Of a stretch of DNA of 64,000 nt, positions 7,442 to 15,921 are shown piece by piece. The stretch's first letter is position 1. Every line of letters begins with the position of its first letter. The notes beneath the pieces are model-generated. The model was not told where the DNA came from. It searched no databases and worked only from the letters and a program-made list of their open reading frames with translations. The translations under genes were made by a program, and so were the position numbers. The DNA comes from Streptomyces sp. VRA16 Mangrove soil (GTDB taxonomy: Bacteria; Actinomycetota; Actinomycetes; Streptomycetales; Streptomycetaceae), in NCBI RefSeq assembly GCF_017377775.1, contig NZ_JAFVLN010000007.1, forward strand, positions 248,001 to 312,000, written 5' to 3'.

Positions 7442-8647
7442 ATGTCAGTGGGGTCGGCCAGACTGTCTGCCGTGGAGAGGGTTCTCGCGTGGATGGTACT
7501 GGCGTCCCTGATATCCGTTCCGGTGCTGTGCTTGTACGACCCCCTTCGGCAGGGGTTACTTCGGCACGTTCGGCGAGTCCGGGCGGGGACGGTTCGCTCT
7601 CGCCGCCGCTTCGCGTTGAAGCAGGCCGAGCCCTTCTTCGACGAGGCTCGGCATGTACTGCCGATGGTGGTGGAGGGGCGAGTCCCGCCGGGGCGGGGTC
7701 TCACGCCTGACTGGGTGCTGCGATGGTGGTACGCGGCACAAGTCACCATCCCTGCAATGGCATTGATGCTTGCGGCGTCCGTTGTGTTCATCTGGAACGC
7801 CGGGGCGACCTTCTCCAGCGATGATCGGCATCCGAATCCGCTATCAGGGCTGTTCGGTCTGGAGGACCTGCTGGACTGGGCGATGTCTCTCCCGCGTACG
7901 GTGCGTTCCTGGGACGGCCCAGGGGACGTGTACGAGTCGCTGCGAGGACTTGTGGTCTTTCTGGTGGCCGTGCGCATTGTTCCGCTGATCATCCGTATCG
8001 TCTCCGTGATAGCTCAAAAGCCGGAGCGTCGACGGTTCAAGGAACAGGAGCGCCAGCGGAGTGGGCGCAGAGGTGACTACCAGCGTTGCTGGCCTGTTGT
8101 CATGCTGCTGCTCACCGCAGTGGAGTGCGCCCGGGCGCATGAACAGTGGGGCGAGGTGTCGCGGGGTGAAGACGGACCGCAGGTGTCTCTGGGGTCTGTC
8201 GAGCGCGTCCTGTGGCGGGCTCCGCGTACCCGGAGGGGATGGGCACGCGGGCATCAGGAACGCGTGGCTAGGGCACATGTCGCGCGAGTGGTGGGTGCCC
8301 TGCGCGCGGCCGAGGCGCGTCAGGACGACGATCCCCGACAGGCGCTCCAGGATCTCACGGTCTTGTTGCTGACCATCGCGGAGAGGTATGCCGAGGGACG
8401 TGTACGGGAACTCCTTGACGAGGACCAGCTAGAGAACGCCGAACCGGCTGTTTACCGAGAGCGCTTCCGGCTTGTGGGAGTCGGGACAACTGCCGTGCTG
8501 ATCATGGTGGGTGCTTCTCTGGCAGGTCTTCCGGAGGCGGCACTCACCGCGCTGCTGCCGGTGAGCGTGGTGGTCTTGATCCTCCTGTTCTACCGGGAGA
8601 AGGGCCCCACTCCCTCACAGCTGACAGACCTGATCATTCCCCGGTAG
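7442..8647 (+). CDS. polytopic membrane protein of unknown function
   Basis: A protein of about 401 residues. Hydrophobic segments are visible near residues 12-32, 102-124, 165-192, 216-232 and 350-392 (the last long enough for two helices). A basic, soluble, helical region lies between about 232 and 345, with WRAPRTRRGWARGHQERVARAHVARVVGALRAAEA in its first half. I do not recognise the family. No ribosome site precedes ATG 7442; a later GTG is possible. It is the first gene of element 1, and a membrane protein with a cytosolic helical domain fits a defence or conflict role, but that is only context. Confidence 0.6.
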   Translation: MSVGSARLSAVERVLAWMVLASLISVPVLCLYDPLRQGLLRHVRRVRAGTVRSRRRFALKQAEPFFDEARHVLPMVVEGRVPPGRGLTPDWVLRWWYAAQVTIPAMALMLAASVVFIWNAGATFSSDDRHPNPLSGLFGLEDLLDWAMSLPRTVRSWDGPGDVYESLRGLVVFLVAVRIVPLIIRIVSVIAQKPERRRFKEQERQRSGRRGDYQRCWPVVMLLLTAVECARAHEQWGEVSRGEDGPQVSLGSVERVLWRAPRTRRGWARGHQERVARAHVARVVGALRAAEARQDDDPRQALQDLTVLLLTIAERYAEGRVRELLDEDQLENAEPAVYRERFRLVGVGTTAVLIMVGASLAGLPEAALTALLPVSVVVLILLFYREKGPTPSQLTDLIIPR

Positions 8648-8891
8648 AACTGGCTGCGGTTGCGCTCGGATGAGTTGCCGTCGAGGTGCAGCGAGGATGG
8701 GATGCCCGGCACTTTCTCAAGTGGCCAGGTTCTCCCGCAGCATGGAATGGTCGGCGCCAGGGCGTTCGGCGATGGCGACCAGGTCGAGCAGGGCCTCGGC
8801 TGCGTAGGAGCGGCCTCCGGGTCCGCCAGGGCTGGGCTTCCTTGCGGCGAATTGAGGGGCAAGACCACTCGAGAACTGGCTCAATGGACCC

Positions 8892-9734
8892 ATGGAGGCG
8901 AAAGAGCATTGGGCGTACCGGGGGAGGCCGAGGGAACTGGGCAGCCCGTTGCGCGAGGTCGAGGTCGTGCGTGTTGGCGGTCCCGGCAAAGGCGGATGGG
9001 TTCACGTACGGTTCCTCGACGGTGACGATGCCGGCCTCCAGGAGTGGGTCAACCCCGCCTCGCTGGTTGTCCCTTGGCCTGACATCGAAGTCTTTCTCAA
9101 GGATGATGCAGGCGAGCTGGCCCTGGCCGAGGCGTCGCGTCATGTACGAGGAACCAACGACTTCGAGGCCGCCCGGCTGATCCTCGGCTTTGTCCGGCCC
9201 AAGAGCGCCCTGCGTCTGCGTCGCGGTGTGGCGGACGCCGGGATTCTGGAGCTGAATCGACTGGGCGTCATTGCTCGACAACTCGGGATAGAAGAGGCCG
9301 AGTTGAAGGGCGATGCCATGGTGTACGTACGACACAACGGAGTGTGCCTGGCAGGCTGGCCGGTCACCGAACGCATCGCCCGTCAAGCCGCGCGCAGCCT
9401 CGCAGAGGAGATCCTGCCCGAACTCGATCGCAAGCAGCAGGCGCTGGAACAGGAGCGCGCACAACCGACCTGGTACGCCTATGGCCGCCGCGACGACCGC
9501 AAACTGGACGCGCAGGCGGCGATCCTGCGAACCGTCCGCGCATGGTGCGGCGAAGACAAGGCGGAGCGCTACGACGAATTGGTCGCCCTGCGCGCCGAGG
9601 TGGTCCGGCTCGGCGAGCTGGTCGAAAGAGCATCGAGGGCCCTACGCGAGCGCGGCCACGGGGTCATCGCCTCCACCATTGAGCGCGACCTTGGCGTCCC
9701 CATCGCCACTCTTGATCCTGACGTGCGTCGGTAA
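8892..9734 (+). CDS. unknown protein with N-terminal small beta domain and helical C-terminus
   Basis: 280 residues. Residues 1-60 look like a small beta-barrel (VEVVRVGGPGKGGWVHVRFLDGDDAGLQEWVNPASLVVPW). Residues 60-160 are mixed. From about 160 on it is helical with charged heptads (LDRKQQALEQERAQPTWYAYG; then YDELVALRAEVVRLGELVERASRALRE), suggesting a coiled coil. I do not recognise the family. It ends 70 bp inside the convergent 9664-11328 gene, so one of the two stop regions is dispensable. Confidence 0.55.
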   Translation: MEAKEHWAYRGRPRELGSPLREVEVVRVGGPGKGGWVHVRFLDGDDAGLQEWVNPASLVVPWPDIEVFLKDDAGELALAEASRHVRGTNDFEAARLILGFVRPKSALRLRRGVADAGILELNRLGVIARQLGIEEAELKGDAMVYVRHNGVCLAGWPVTERIARQAARSLAEEILPELDRKQQALEQERAQPTWYAYGRRDDRKLDAQAAILRTVRAWCGEDKAERYDELVALRAEVVRLGELVERASRALRERGHGVIASTIERDLGVPIATLDPDVRR

Positions 9735-11328
9735 GGCCGCGCCAGGGGTCCGGATCGGGTTGGGGCGGGGTGTCCGGAGTCCTCCGCTCCACCTTCTCCG
9801 GACGCTCCGGATGCCACCCATCCAGGTGGGGGCGCAACTGCTCGCTGGTCGGCTCCGCATGGAAGTCCTGTGCCGTCAGACCATGCCCACTGAGCGTGGG
9901 ATCGAGTCGGTCCGCTTCTCCCATCCCCCACACGGACCACTCCCGCAGCCTCTCGGCCTCCACAGGATCCTTCGACGCCGTGGCGACCTCAGCCAGTGCC
10001 GCACAGAACTGCCGGATCTCTCCGGCTGCACGCCACTGCTCCAGGGCCGTACCGAAGCGATCGGTTCGCACGGCCTGAACTGCCTTGACCGACGCTGCAT
10101 CGACCGCCCGCTCCCACTCCTTTCGAGTGCGCTCCTGCTGCTCCGCTTCCAGACGTCGCTGTTCTGCCTCCTGTCGCTCTCGCTCTTCCTTCAGCCGCTG
10201 CTGCTGCGCCTCACGCTCGCGCCGTACGCGCTCCACGTCCTCAGCATGGTTCTTCAACGCCCGAAGGATGGATACGACTTGGTCCTCCAGCGGCTTCTTC
10301 GCAGTGTCGGCCCACTCCTTCTTCCAGCCGTGCCCGGAGTAAGGGCTGTAACCCGGGTACTGCTGGCTGACGTGCAGTTCCAGCTCCCCGGACGGTTCGA
10401 GGCGGTGTGCCGGGGTGACCCGCTGCCAGTCGTACGTCCGGCGTCCCGCCTCCTTGGGCACGTAGCGGACTGGCTTCTGCCGCTCCTTGAAGATCACCTC
10501 GTATGTTCTGCCGTGCACCGTGAGCAAGGGCTTCACCTGCCTGCGCTTCTTGGACACCGCGATCTCCCCGTGCCGGGCCAGGGCCTGTTCGGCGAGGTGC
10601 CTCAGAAGCGAGAGCACGCGGGGGAGCACCTCATCCGAGATCTCGAAGGCGCTGTGATCGGCCGTGACCGCTGCGAGCACGTCCTCGACATCGGTGATGA
10701 CGCGACTGCGCGCCAGACGGATCCGGTTCCACTCGGTGTCGTCCTCCCCGGTGATCCGGAGCAGCCCTAAAAAGAAGTCGCCCTTGGCTCGCCCGCTGTA
10801 CTTGAGGTGGTAGCCCTCAGGGGCGCATTGCCGTGCCGCGTCGAACGCCCGGCAGTAGCGAGCGCGCTCCGAGTCGCTCGGATCGGGGATCCGCAGAAAC
10901 CGCCCAGCCTGTTGAACTTCCGCGATCAGAGCGGCACCGATCTCCGCGGACGGCGGCGGCGTGGGCTTCACAACGCGCGCCGGTTTCGGCCGCGGGGAGG
11001 GAGGAGCGGCCAGCGGAGTTGCGGGGGCTTCGGGCGGGGGTGAATCCGGAAGTCGCTGACGGCGTTGTGTCGGCTCGGGACGGTTCGGGTGGTGCCCGTG
11101 TTCCAGATAGAAGCGCCCCGCGTCCGTGATTTCCGCCTGCCACTTGCCGCCCTGTCTTGGCATGGAGATCAGGCCGCGGTTCTTGAGTGCGTGGGCGCTG
11201 ATGGCGAGCTCGGGGCTGTCCGAGGTGACGGGATCTGTTTCCGCTCCGATCCGGAGGAGAAGAGCGAGCTGGCGGTCATTCAGCGGAGACCAGGGATGCA
11301 TGACGATGGTCGTACCGTCTGTGACCAT
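9664..11328 (-). CDS. winged-helix / coiled-coil protein of unknown function
   Basis: About 554 residues from ATG 11328; ATG 11301 (MHPWSPLNDRQL) is equally possible and neither has a clear ribosome site. Residues about 12-80 form a winged-helix domain (LNDRQLALLLRIGAE ... ALKNRGLISMPRQGGKWQAEITDAGRFYLEHG). A Pro-rich linker (about 85-120) and a conserved-looking middle domain follow (TVHGRTYEVIFKERQKPVRYVPKE; HRLEPSGELELHV). A long Glu/Arg-rich coiled coil comes next (RREREAQQQRLKEERERQ), then a C-terminal domain. The layout (DNA-binding head, long coil) suggests a sensor or scaffold. Nothing upstream of 11328 in this frame looks native. Function unknown. Confidence 0.65.
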   Translation of the reverse strand: MVTDGTTIVMHPWSPLNDRQLALLLRIGAETDPVTSDSPELAISAHALKNRGLISMPRQGGKWQAEITDAGRFYLEHGHHPNRPEPTQRRQRLPDSPPPEAPATPLAAPPSPRPKPARVVKPTPPPSAEIGAALIAEVQQAGRFLRIPDPSDSERARYCRAFDAARQCAPEGYHLKYSGRAKGDFFLGLLRITGEDDTEWNRIRLARSRVITDVEDVLAAVTADHSAFEISDEVLPRVLSLLRHLAEQALARHGEIAVSKKRRQVKPLLTVHGRTYEVIFKERQKPVRYVPKEAGRRTYDWQRVTPAHRLEPSGELELHVSQQYPGYSPYSGHGWKKEWADTAKKPLEDQVVSILRALKNHAEDVERVRREREAQQQRLKEERERQEAEQRRLEAEQQERTRKEWERAVDAASVKAVQAVRTDRFGTALEQWRAAGEIRQFCAALAEVATASKDPVEAERLREWSVWGMGEADRLDPTLSGHGLTAQDFHAEPTSEQLRPHLDGWHPERPEKVERRTPDTPPQPDPDPWRGLTDARQDQEWRWGRQGRAQWWRR

Positions 11329-11524
11329 CTCGGCACAAGCTGTATGCGGTGATTGCTCTCGGGGCTTGTTGAGGAGCTGAGCGGGCGAGGGGTCGTCGCG
11401 ACTCTGGGCTCCGGAGTGTGGAAGGTATCGCGCGCACGACAGGGCGCTTCCTGACTTTACGTCTTCCGGCGAGTGAACCAGCCCAAGAGTGGGTGACCTG
11501 GTTCGAACAGCGGAAGGACAACTC

Positions 11525-12397
11525 ATGCAAGCGAAAGCCATGCAATGCGCATCAGAGGAGCGTCGGATCGCGGAGGAGACCCCCGGCAGGATCCGGGCGC
11601 ATGACGCCTGGGGGCTCGATCTTCCCGTCCTGATGGACGCGATGAACACGCGGGCGGTCGAGTACGACCTGGGGAAGGGGAGCATGCATGCCGCGCTGGG
11701 CGTCATCACGGGGCAGCTCTTCATCCTCGTGCGTCCCGGACTGACTGACACGCAGGTCGCATTCGCCATCCGGTCTCTGCTGGCCCACTACATCCACCGG
11801 CCTTATCCCGTCCTACGCTTTTGGGCGGCGACGCAGGGACAGGGCGCGAGGGTTGAGGAAGTGGATGATCTGCCGGATTCGGTGCCGGCGGAACCCCCCG
11901 AGGTGACGGTGGACGTCCTGGACCTCTTCGGCGATGGTCACTGGGCGCCGAAGGACGGCTGGCGTCCCGACGAGGAGGTCCTCGCCGAACTGAAGGACAT
12001 TGCCGTCCTCGGCCTTAAAGGCGTCGTGGAAGACATCCCCGTAGACCGGTATCCGCTGCCCGCCGGCCTCGGAGCTGTCATGACGATCAGTGAGGACAAC
12101 GATGGAGCGCCTCATCCGCTCGTCTACCTTCGCGGCGACCTGCCTACTGGGCTGTTGGTCGATCTTCTCGGCTTCTGCATCGCGCTTGGTAGCGGAGCAG
12201 AGTACGGGGACTGGGAACCGGATGAGAACGGCCTGATCTTTGTAGGCACCGAGGCCGGGCCGGTTCGCGGCCCCGGAGCCGCGCTTCTGGGCGCCCTCAT
12301 GGTCCAGCGCTTGGGCCGCCGTCCCGGGGACTGCGCGTTCACGCTTCTCGCCCCACCCACCGAGGGATCTGCCTCGGCGCCGGAGCTTGCCGCCTGA
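11525..12397 (+). CDS. unknown cytosolic protein
   Basis: 290 residues from ATG 11525, chosen because GGAAGGA (11512-11518) is 6 nt upstream; the earlier start 11489 has none. No signal peptide or membrane segment. The N-terminal part (to about 110) contains VITGQLFILVRPGLTDTQVAFAIRSLLAHYI. The C-terminal half carries the acidic segments ISEDNDGAPHPLVYLRGDLP and FCIALGSGAEYGDWEPDENG. Not recognised. It is divergent from the winged-helix gene, which may control it. It is the last gene before the second att copy. Confidence 0.6.
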   Translation: MQAKAMQCASEERRIAEETPGRIRAHDAWGLDLPVLMDAMNTRAVEYDLGKGSMHAALGVITGQLFILVRPGLTDTQVAFAIRSLLAHYIHRPYPVLRFWAATQGQGARVEEVDDLPDSVPAEPPEVTVDVLDLFGDGHWAPKDGWRPDEEVLAELKDIAVLGLKGVVEDIPVDRYPLPAGLGAVMTISEDNDGAPHPLVYLRGDLPTGLLVDLLGFCIALGSGAEYGDWEPDENGLIFVGTEAGPVRGPGAALLGALMVQRLGRRPGDCAFTLLAPPTEGSASAPELAA

Positions 12398-12408
12398 GTA
12401 CGGGGACG

Positions 12409-12441
12409 TCTGGGAGCCGGATCCGGGGAACGGCTCCCAGA
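12409..12441. repeat. att-arm inverted repeat, right end of element 1
   Basis: A perfect 10-bp inverted repeat (12409-12418 / 12432-12441; TCTGGGAGCC and its complement) is followed by ATAGCGCCCCAAACG. It matches in layout the repeat at 42042-42072 followed by ATTTCTCCCAAACG. Both end 77-79 bp before the tRNA-derived core, which marks a likely integrase or excisionase arm site. Confidence 0.6.
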
Positions 12442-12473
12442 TAGCGCCCCAAACGGCTACGGAAGGCACTCAA

Positions 12474-12501
12474 GGCCGCCGACTCATGTGAGTCGGTGGC
12501 C
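12474..12501. terminator. hairpin between element 1 arm and second att copy
   Basis: A 13-bp stem with one G-T pair (12474-12486 / 12489-12501) lies 16 bp before the att core. It occupies the place where each att copy carries a hairpin, consistent with an element-supplied terminator for the tRNA when this junction was the active one. Confidence 0.6.
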
Positions 12502-12517
12502 CTGAGCTGGCGTTTCT

Positions 12518-12560
12518 CTGTCGAAGTGGCGGGATTTGAACCCACGACCTTCGTCCCGAA
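12518..12560 (-). other. second att copy (junction of elements 1 and 2)
   Basis: It aligns with the tRNA-Pro 3' half at 42151-42195, with two substitutions in the acceptor stem and a 2-bp deletion in the variable/anticodon-stem region. It therefore cannot encode a tRNA. It has arm repeats on both sides (12409-12441 left, 12656-12673 right), as expected of a junction between two tandem elements. Confidence 0.85.
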
Positions 12561-12655
12561 TGAGGTTCGGACAGTGGGGCCGACCACGAGTGTTGATGTT
12601 TGCGCAGGTCGGGGCGTTGATCTCGGATGGTGTGGGGTGTAATCGCGGCGGGTGC

Positions 12656-12673
12656 GGGAGAAGTTCTTCTCCC
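12656..12673. repeat. att-arm inverted repeat, left end of element 2
   Basis: GGGAGAA-GTTC-TTCTCCC, a perfect 7-bp dyad, begins 96 bp inside the second att core. An imperfect counterpart lies at the same distance from the first core (about 7077). Confidence 0.6.
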
Positions 12674-12795
12674 AAGGGCCGGGTGGCCGTCCTGGTGACA
12701 GTGGGACTCATGAGCGCTTTGACACATTGCTGGTACACACAGGACGGGGCGTCAGTAGGGTGCCAGGAGTCGTCGGCGACCTGGGTGGGGGATCC

Positions 12796-13095
12796 GTGAT
12801 CGAGCTGTCGGAGATGATTCGTGAGCTGCGTCGTGAGTTCACGACGGCCCTTTCTGCGGGGAACGGGGAGCAGCTGCGGTTCGAGCTGGGGCCCATCGAG
12901 GTGGAGGCATCCGTCACGGTGACCAAGGAGGCGAGTGGCAACGCGCGCCTGCGCTTCCTCGTGGTTGAGGCTGGAGGCGCCGCCAAGGTGGCACAGGCCG
13001 AGACGCAGCGGATCACCTTCACCCTGCAACCGCGCATCGCGGATTCCGATGCTGCCGTTCTGATCTCCGGTGACGCTGTGGCCGGCGAGCGCTGA
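12796..13095 (+). CDS. Trypco2-family protein (trypsin-co-occurring domain 2)
   Basis: 99 residues from GTG 12796 (GGTGGGGGA just upstream); the longer in-frame start at 12652 lies in the att arm. The whole protein matches the Trypco2 pattern: an N-terminal helix IELSEMIRELRREFTTAL, then alternating beta strands (LRFELGPIEVEASVTVTKEA, ARLRFLVVEAGG) and the closing RITFTLQPR. Known: this small domain is found next to trypsin-like proteases in NTP-dependent conflict systems, probably as a sensor or partner. Here its end overlaps the start of the protease gene by 26 bp, so the two are translated together. Confidence 0.85.
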   Translation: MIELSEMIRELRREFTTALSAGNGEQLRFELGPIEVEASVTVTKEASGNARLRFLVVEAGGAAKVAQAETQRITFTLQPRIADSDAAVLISGDAVAGER

Positions 13096-15754
13096 AACTC
13101 TCACGAGGGTGTCCATCGGTTTGGAGGCGCGCCGAGCGGCGGAAGTCATCGTCTCCGGGGACGACGGAAAGGGGCGTCGGGGGTCGGGGTACCTGGTCGC
13201 CGTTGGACGGGTTCTCACCGCCGCACATGTGGTGCGGGGTGCCCACACGGTCACGGTGAGATTCGACGCCGACCTGGCAACCGAGCGTGTTCACCGTGCT
13301 GGAGTTCTCTGGGAAGACCAGGCCATCGATGTTGCCGTACTCGCCGTCGATGGGGATCAACAGTCAGTCTCATGGACCCATTTCGGGTCTGTGCCTAACC
13401 GGGATGTCGTGCTCCGGTGCAGCGCCGTCGGGTTCCCGGGCTTCAAGATGCGCACGGATCCCGATGGTTCTCGGTATCGGGACTCGTGCCACGTGCACGG
13501 CTCCTGTGCGGTGTGGTCCAACCGCCGCGAAGGGACGTTGGACCTCAGGGTCGCGGCGAGTCCCACGAAGGCGGCCGCGGGAGAATCTCCGTGGGACGGA
13601 ATGTCCGGTGCCGCTGTCTTCAGTGGTGCGAGCCTCATCGGCATCGTGGGGCACCATCACCTCTCCGATGGCTCAGATCACTTGGCTGTTCTCCGTGTGG
13701 ACGGCTGGCACAGCCGATTGTCACCTGAAGCCGCGCGGCGCTTGGAGGACGCGATCGGTGTCCCGCTGAGGCCGAGTCGACTCATCGAGGTACGGGCCGA
13801 GTTCGAGAGCACGGGGACGAACAAGGGCGGGCCGCCTTTGGGGCGTCGGCTGAGTTCCTTGCCGCCCGAGCATGCGCTGGCGCTGGAGGTCCACCCCGCC
13901 ATCGAGCTGCGCGAGCCCGGTCAGCGGCTTGAAGTCCTGCCCCCATACCTCCAACGCGATGGAGTGGACGACGAGTTACGGAAAGTCGTGGCTGACGCTG
14001 AAAACGGCAGCAAGCTGCTGATGCTTGTCGGGGGATCTTCCACAGGGAAGACGCGCGCTGCGTGGGAGTCGGTGCGTGCCTGCCTGTCGGGCGGCTGGCG
14101 GCTGTGGCACCCCCTCGCCCCGGAGCGTCCCGTCTCTGTGTTGGAGGCGCTGAGCTCGGGCCGTGTCGCTCCACGCACCGTTCTGTGGCTGAACGAAACC
14201 CAGCTCTACCTGACCCCGAGTCCTTATGGTGAGCGCGTTGCCGCAGTGCTGCATGAACTGCTGGCCGACGGGCGCGCCGGTCCGCTGCTTGTCCTGGGGT
14301 CTCTCTGGCCCCGGTACTGGGACGCACTTACGAAGGAGCCCGAGAAGGGCGGATCCGCGCCGGATCCCCACGCTGCCGCGCGCTCACTGCTCGGGCTCGC
14401 CACGGTGGTCCACGTCCCGGAGAGCTTCAGCGAGTACGAGCTGCTTGGCCACAAGCAGGTGCTCGATGCAGATCCGCGACTCGCTCAGGCCGCGGACGCT
14501 GCTGGTGGGCGCGTGACTCAATTCCTTGCTGGTGCACCGGAGTTGGTTCGTCGGTACAAGCAGGCTTCGGCGGCCGCCCGTGCGGTTCTCCTGGCGGCTA
14601 TGGACGCACGAAGGCTCGGGCACGGTGCGTTACTGCCCCGGGCGTTCCTGGAGCGGGCCGCGCCGGGATATCTCAGCGACGACGAATGGGACGTGCTGGA
14701 AGAGGACTGGTTCGACCGGGCGCTTACGTATCTCGCCGAGCCATGCCGTGGGGCGCGAGGACCGCTCAGCCAGAGTCGCCCCCGCCCTGGTTCCGCCGAT
14801 GCCGACGGCAGACGGGGATACCGGCTCGCCGACTACCTCGAACAACATGGCAGTGCCGAACGCTGGCACATCAGTCCTCCGGCCGATTTCTGGGAGGCGG
14901 CAGCTCATGCGGCAACACCGCAAGACACCTCGATGCTCGCCCGTGCCGCCCGACAACGCTGGAGGCTTCGACACGCGGCCAGGCTGTATCAACAGGCCGC
15001 CGCGCAGCAGGACGTCGAAGCCCTTGAGGGCGTTGCACTGCTGTGTAATCACACCGGCAACCGCTCGGAGAACCTGAATGCAGACGATGTGGCGGACACC
15101 GGAGGCGTGACGGCTGCTGAGTCCGACATCCGCTGGAGTCTGCGGCAGAGTGCCGTTCGGGAACGGTTGGCCGAGAGACACGAGGCGGCCTGGCTTGAGC
15201 AGCGGGAGGAAGGCGAGTTCGTATTGCCTTGGGAACGTGGCGAGACGGCCGATGCTCGGTTGTGGCGTGAGATGGCCCCGTTGCGAGAGGCCGCCCCACA
15301 CATGGGCGCCACCGAGGAGCTGATGACGGAGGCTGTGGCGGAGGGGAACTCTCGGCTCCTGTTCAGCCTGGCCTTGATCAGAGAGCTGGCCGGTGACCGC
15401 TACGGAGCGGAAGCAGCCCTGCGGCAGGCTGCTCGGGCCGGTCATCCACGGGCCCTGATCGACCTCGCACGGTTGAGGGAACTGGCCGGGGACCGTGAGT
15501 CGGCCGGCCGGTATGCGCTCGATGCAGCTGCGCATGGACACACCGGGTTGCTCACGTCCTTGGTCGAGCACCGCGAACAGCACGACCTTCGGTCAGCCCG
15601 ACGACTGGCGCACCGTGCTGCGGACGCCGGACATGCGGACATCTTGATGGCCTTGGCGATCCGCCGCACCTTGGCAGAGGGCCTCGGGAGTCCTTGGGTG
15701 CGGCTGTGGCGGTATGGGCTGACAGCTGAGGGGGACATTAGCCGCCCGTGGTGA
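13070..15754 (+). CDS. trypsin-like protease fused to P-loop ATPase and helical repeats
   Basis: About 894 residues. Residues 20-215 form a trypsin-fold protease with an intact triad: His53 (VLTAAHVV), Asp87 (AIDVAVLAV) and Ser179 (DGMSGAAVFSG). Residues about 300-560 form a P-loop NTPase with Walker A GGSSTGKT (near 320-328) and a Walker-B-like VLWLNE (near 372), where Asn replaces the usual Asp. The C-terminal 250 residues are helical repeats of Sel1/TPR type (ALIRELAGDRYGAEAALRQA and similar units). This NTPase-protease-repeat build, with Trypco2 upstream, is the layout of proposed antiviral or suicide systems in which ligand sensing by the repeats releases the protease. The start is uncertain: GTG 13070 overlaps Trypco2, and GTG 13109 is an alternative. 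Confidence 0.85.
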   Translation: MTLWPASAETLTRVSIGLEARRAAEVIVSGDDGKGRRGSGYLVAVGRVLTAAHVVRGAHTVTVRFDADLATERVHRAGVLWEDQAIDVAVLAVDGDQQSVSWTHFGSVPNRDVVLRCSAVGFPGFKMRTDPDGSRYRDSCHVHGSCAVWSNRREGTLDLRVAASPTKAAAGESPWDGMSGAAVFSGASLIGIVGHHHLSDGSDHLAVLRVDGWHSRLSPEAARRLEDAIGVPLRPSRLIEVRAEFESTGTNKGGPPLGRRLSSLPPEHALALEVHPAIELREPGQRLEVLPPYLQRDGVDDELRKVVADAENGSKLLMLVGGSSTGKTRAAWESVRACLSGGWRLWHPLAPERPVSVLEALSSGRVAPRTVLWLNETQLYLTPSPYGERVAAVLHELLADGRAGPLLVLGSLWPRYWDALTKEPEKGGSAPDPHAAARSLLGLATVVHVPESFSEYELLGHKQVLDADPRLAQAADAAGGRVTQFLAGAPELVRRYKQASAAARAVLLAAMDARRLGHGALLPRAFLERAAPGYLSDDEWDVLEEDWFDRALTYLAEPCRGARGPLSQSRPRPGSADADGRRGYRLADYLEQHGSAERWHISPPADFWEAAAHAATPQDTSMLARAARQRWRLRHAARLYQQAAAQQDVEALEGVALLCNHTGNRSENLNADDVADTGGVTAAESDIRWSLRQSAVRERLAERHEAAWLEQREEGEFVLPWERGETADARLWREMAPLREAAPHMGATEELMTEAVAEGNSRLLFSLALIRELAGDRYGAEAALRQAARAGHPRALIDLARLRELAGDRESAGRYALDAAAHGHTGLLTSLVEHREQHDLRSARRLAHRAADAGHADILMALAIRRTLAEGLGSPWVRLWRYGLTAEGDISRPW

Positions 15755-15921
15755 CATCAGCTGTGCGGGGGGCGCGTCGTGGGCGTGGAGCAGCTCTAAG
15801 GGCACCGCTGACCTCACGGGACAGGACTCAACCTCGGGCCGGTGCGCCAGGTCGGCACGATGGAGGGTGCGCTCCCCGGTCCAGTCCCAGGCCGCAGTCC
15901 TGAGACTGGACCGGCCGCCAG

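Larger units (their letters stand above)
6936..12560. mobile_element. element 1: integrase-less att-bounded island (CIME-like)
   Basis: The segment is bounded by tRNA-Pro 3'-half copies at 6936-6980 and 12518-12560. The right end has an inverted-repeat arm (12409-12441) at the same distance from the core as in element 3. The left end has a GGGA...TCCC arm about 97 bp inside. It carries four genes (membrane protein, unknown, winged-helix/coiled-coil, unknown) and no integrase, relaxase or replication gene. It could be moved only in trans. Confidence 0.7.

Noticed and set aside
9664..11769. 701-residue version of the winged-helix protein
   Set aside because: The extra N-terminus crosses the divergent 11525 gene and its promoter and is not protein-like.
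15755..15921. Possible third small gene of the trypsin system
   Set aside because: No frame with start, ribosome site and protein-like composition was seen.
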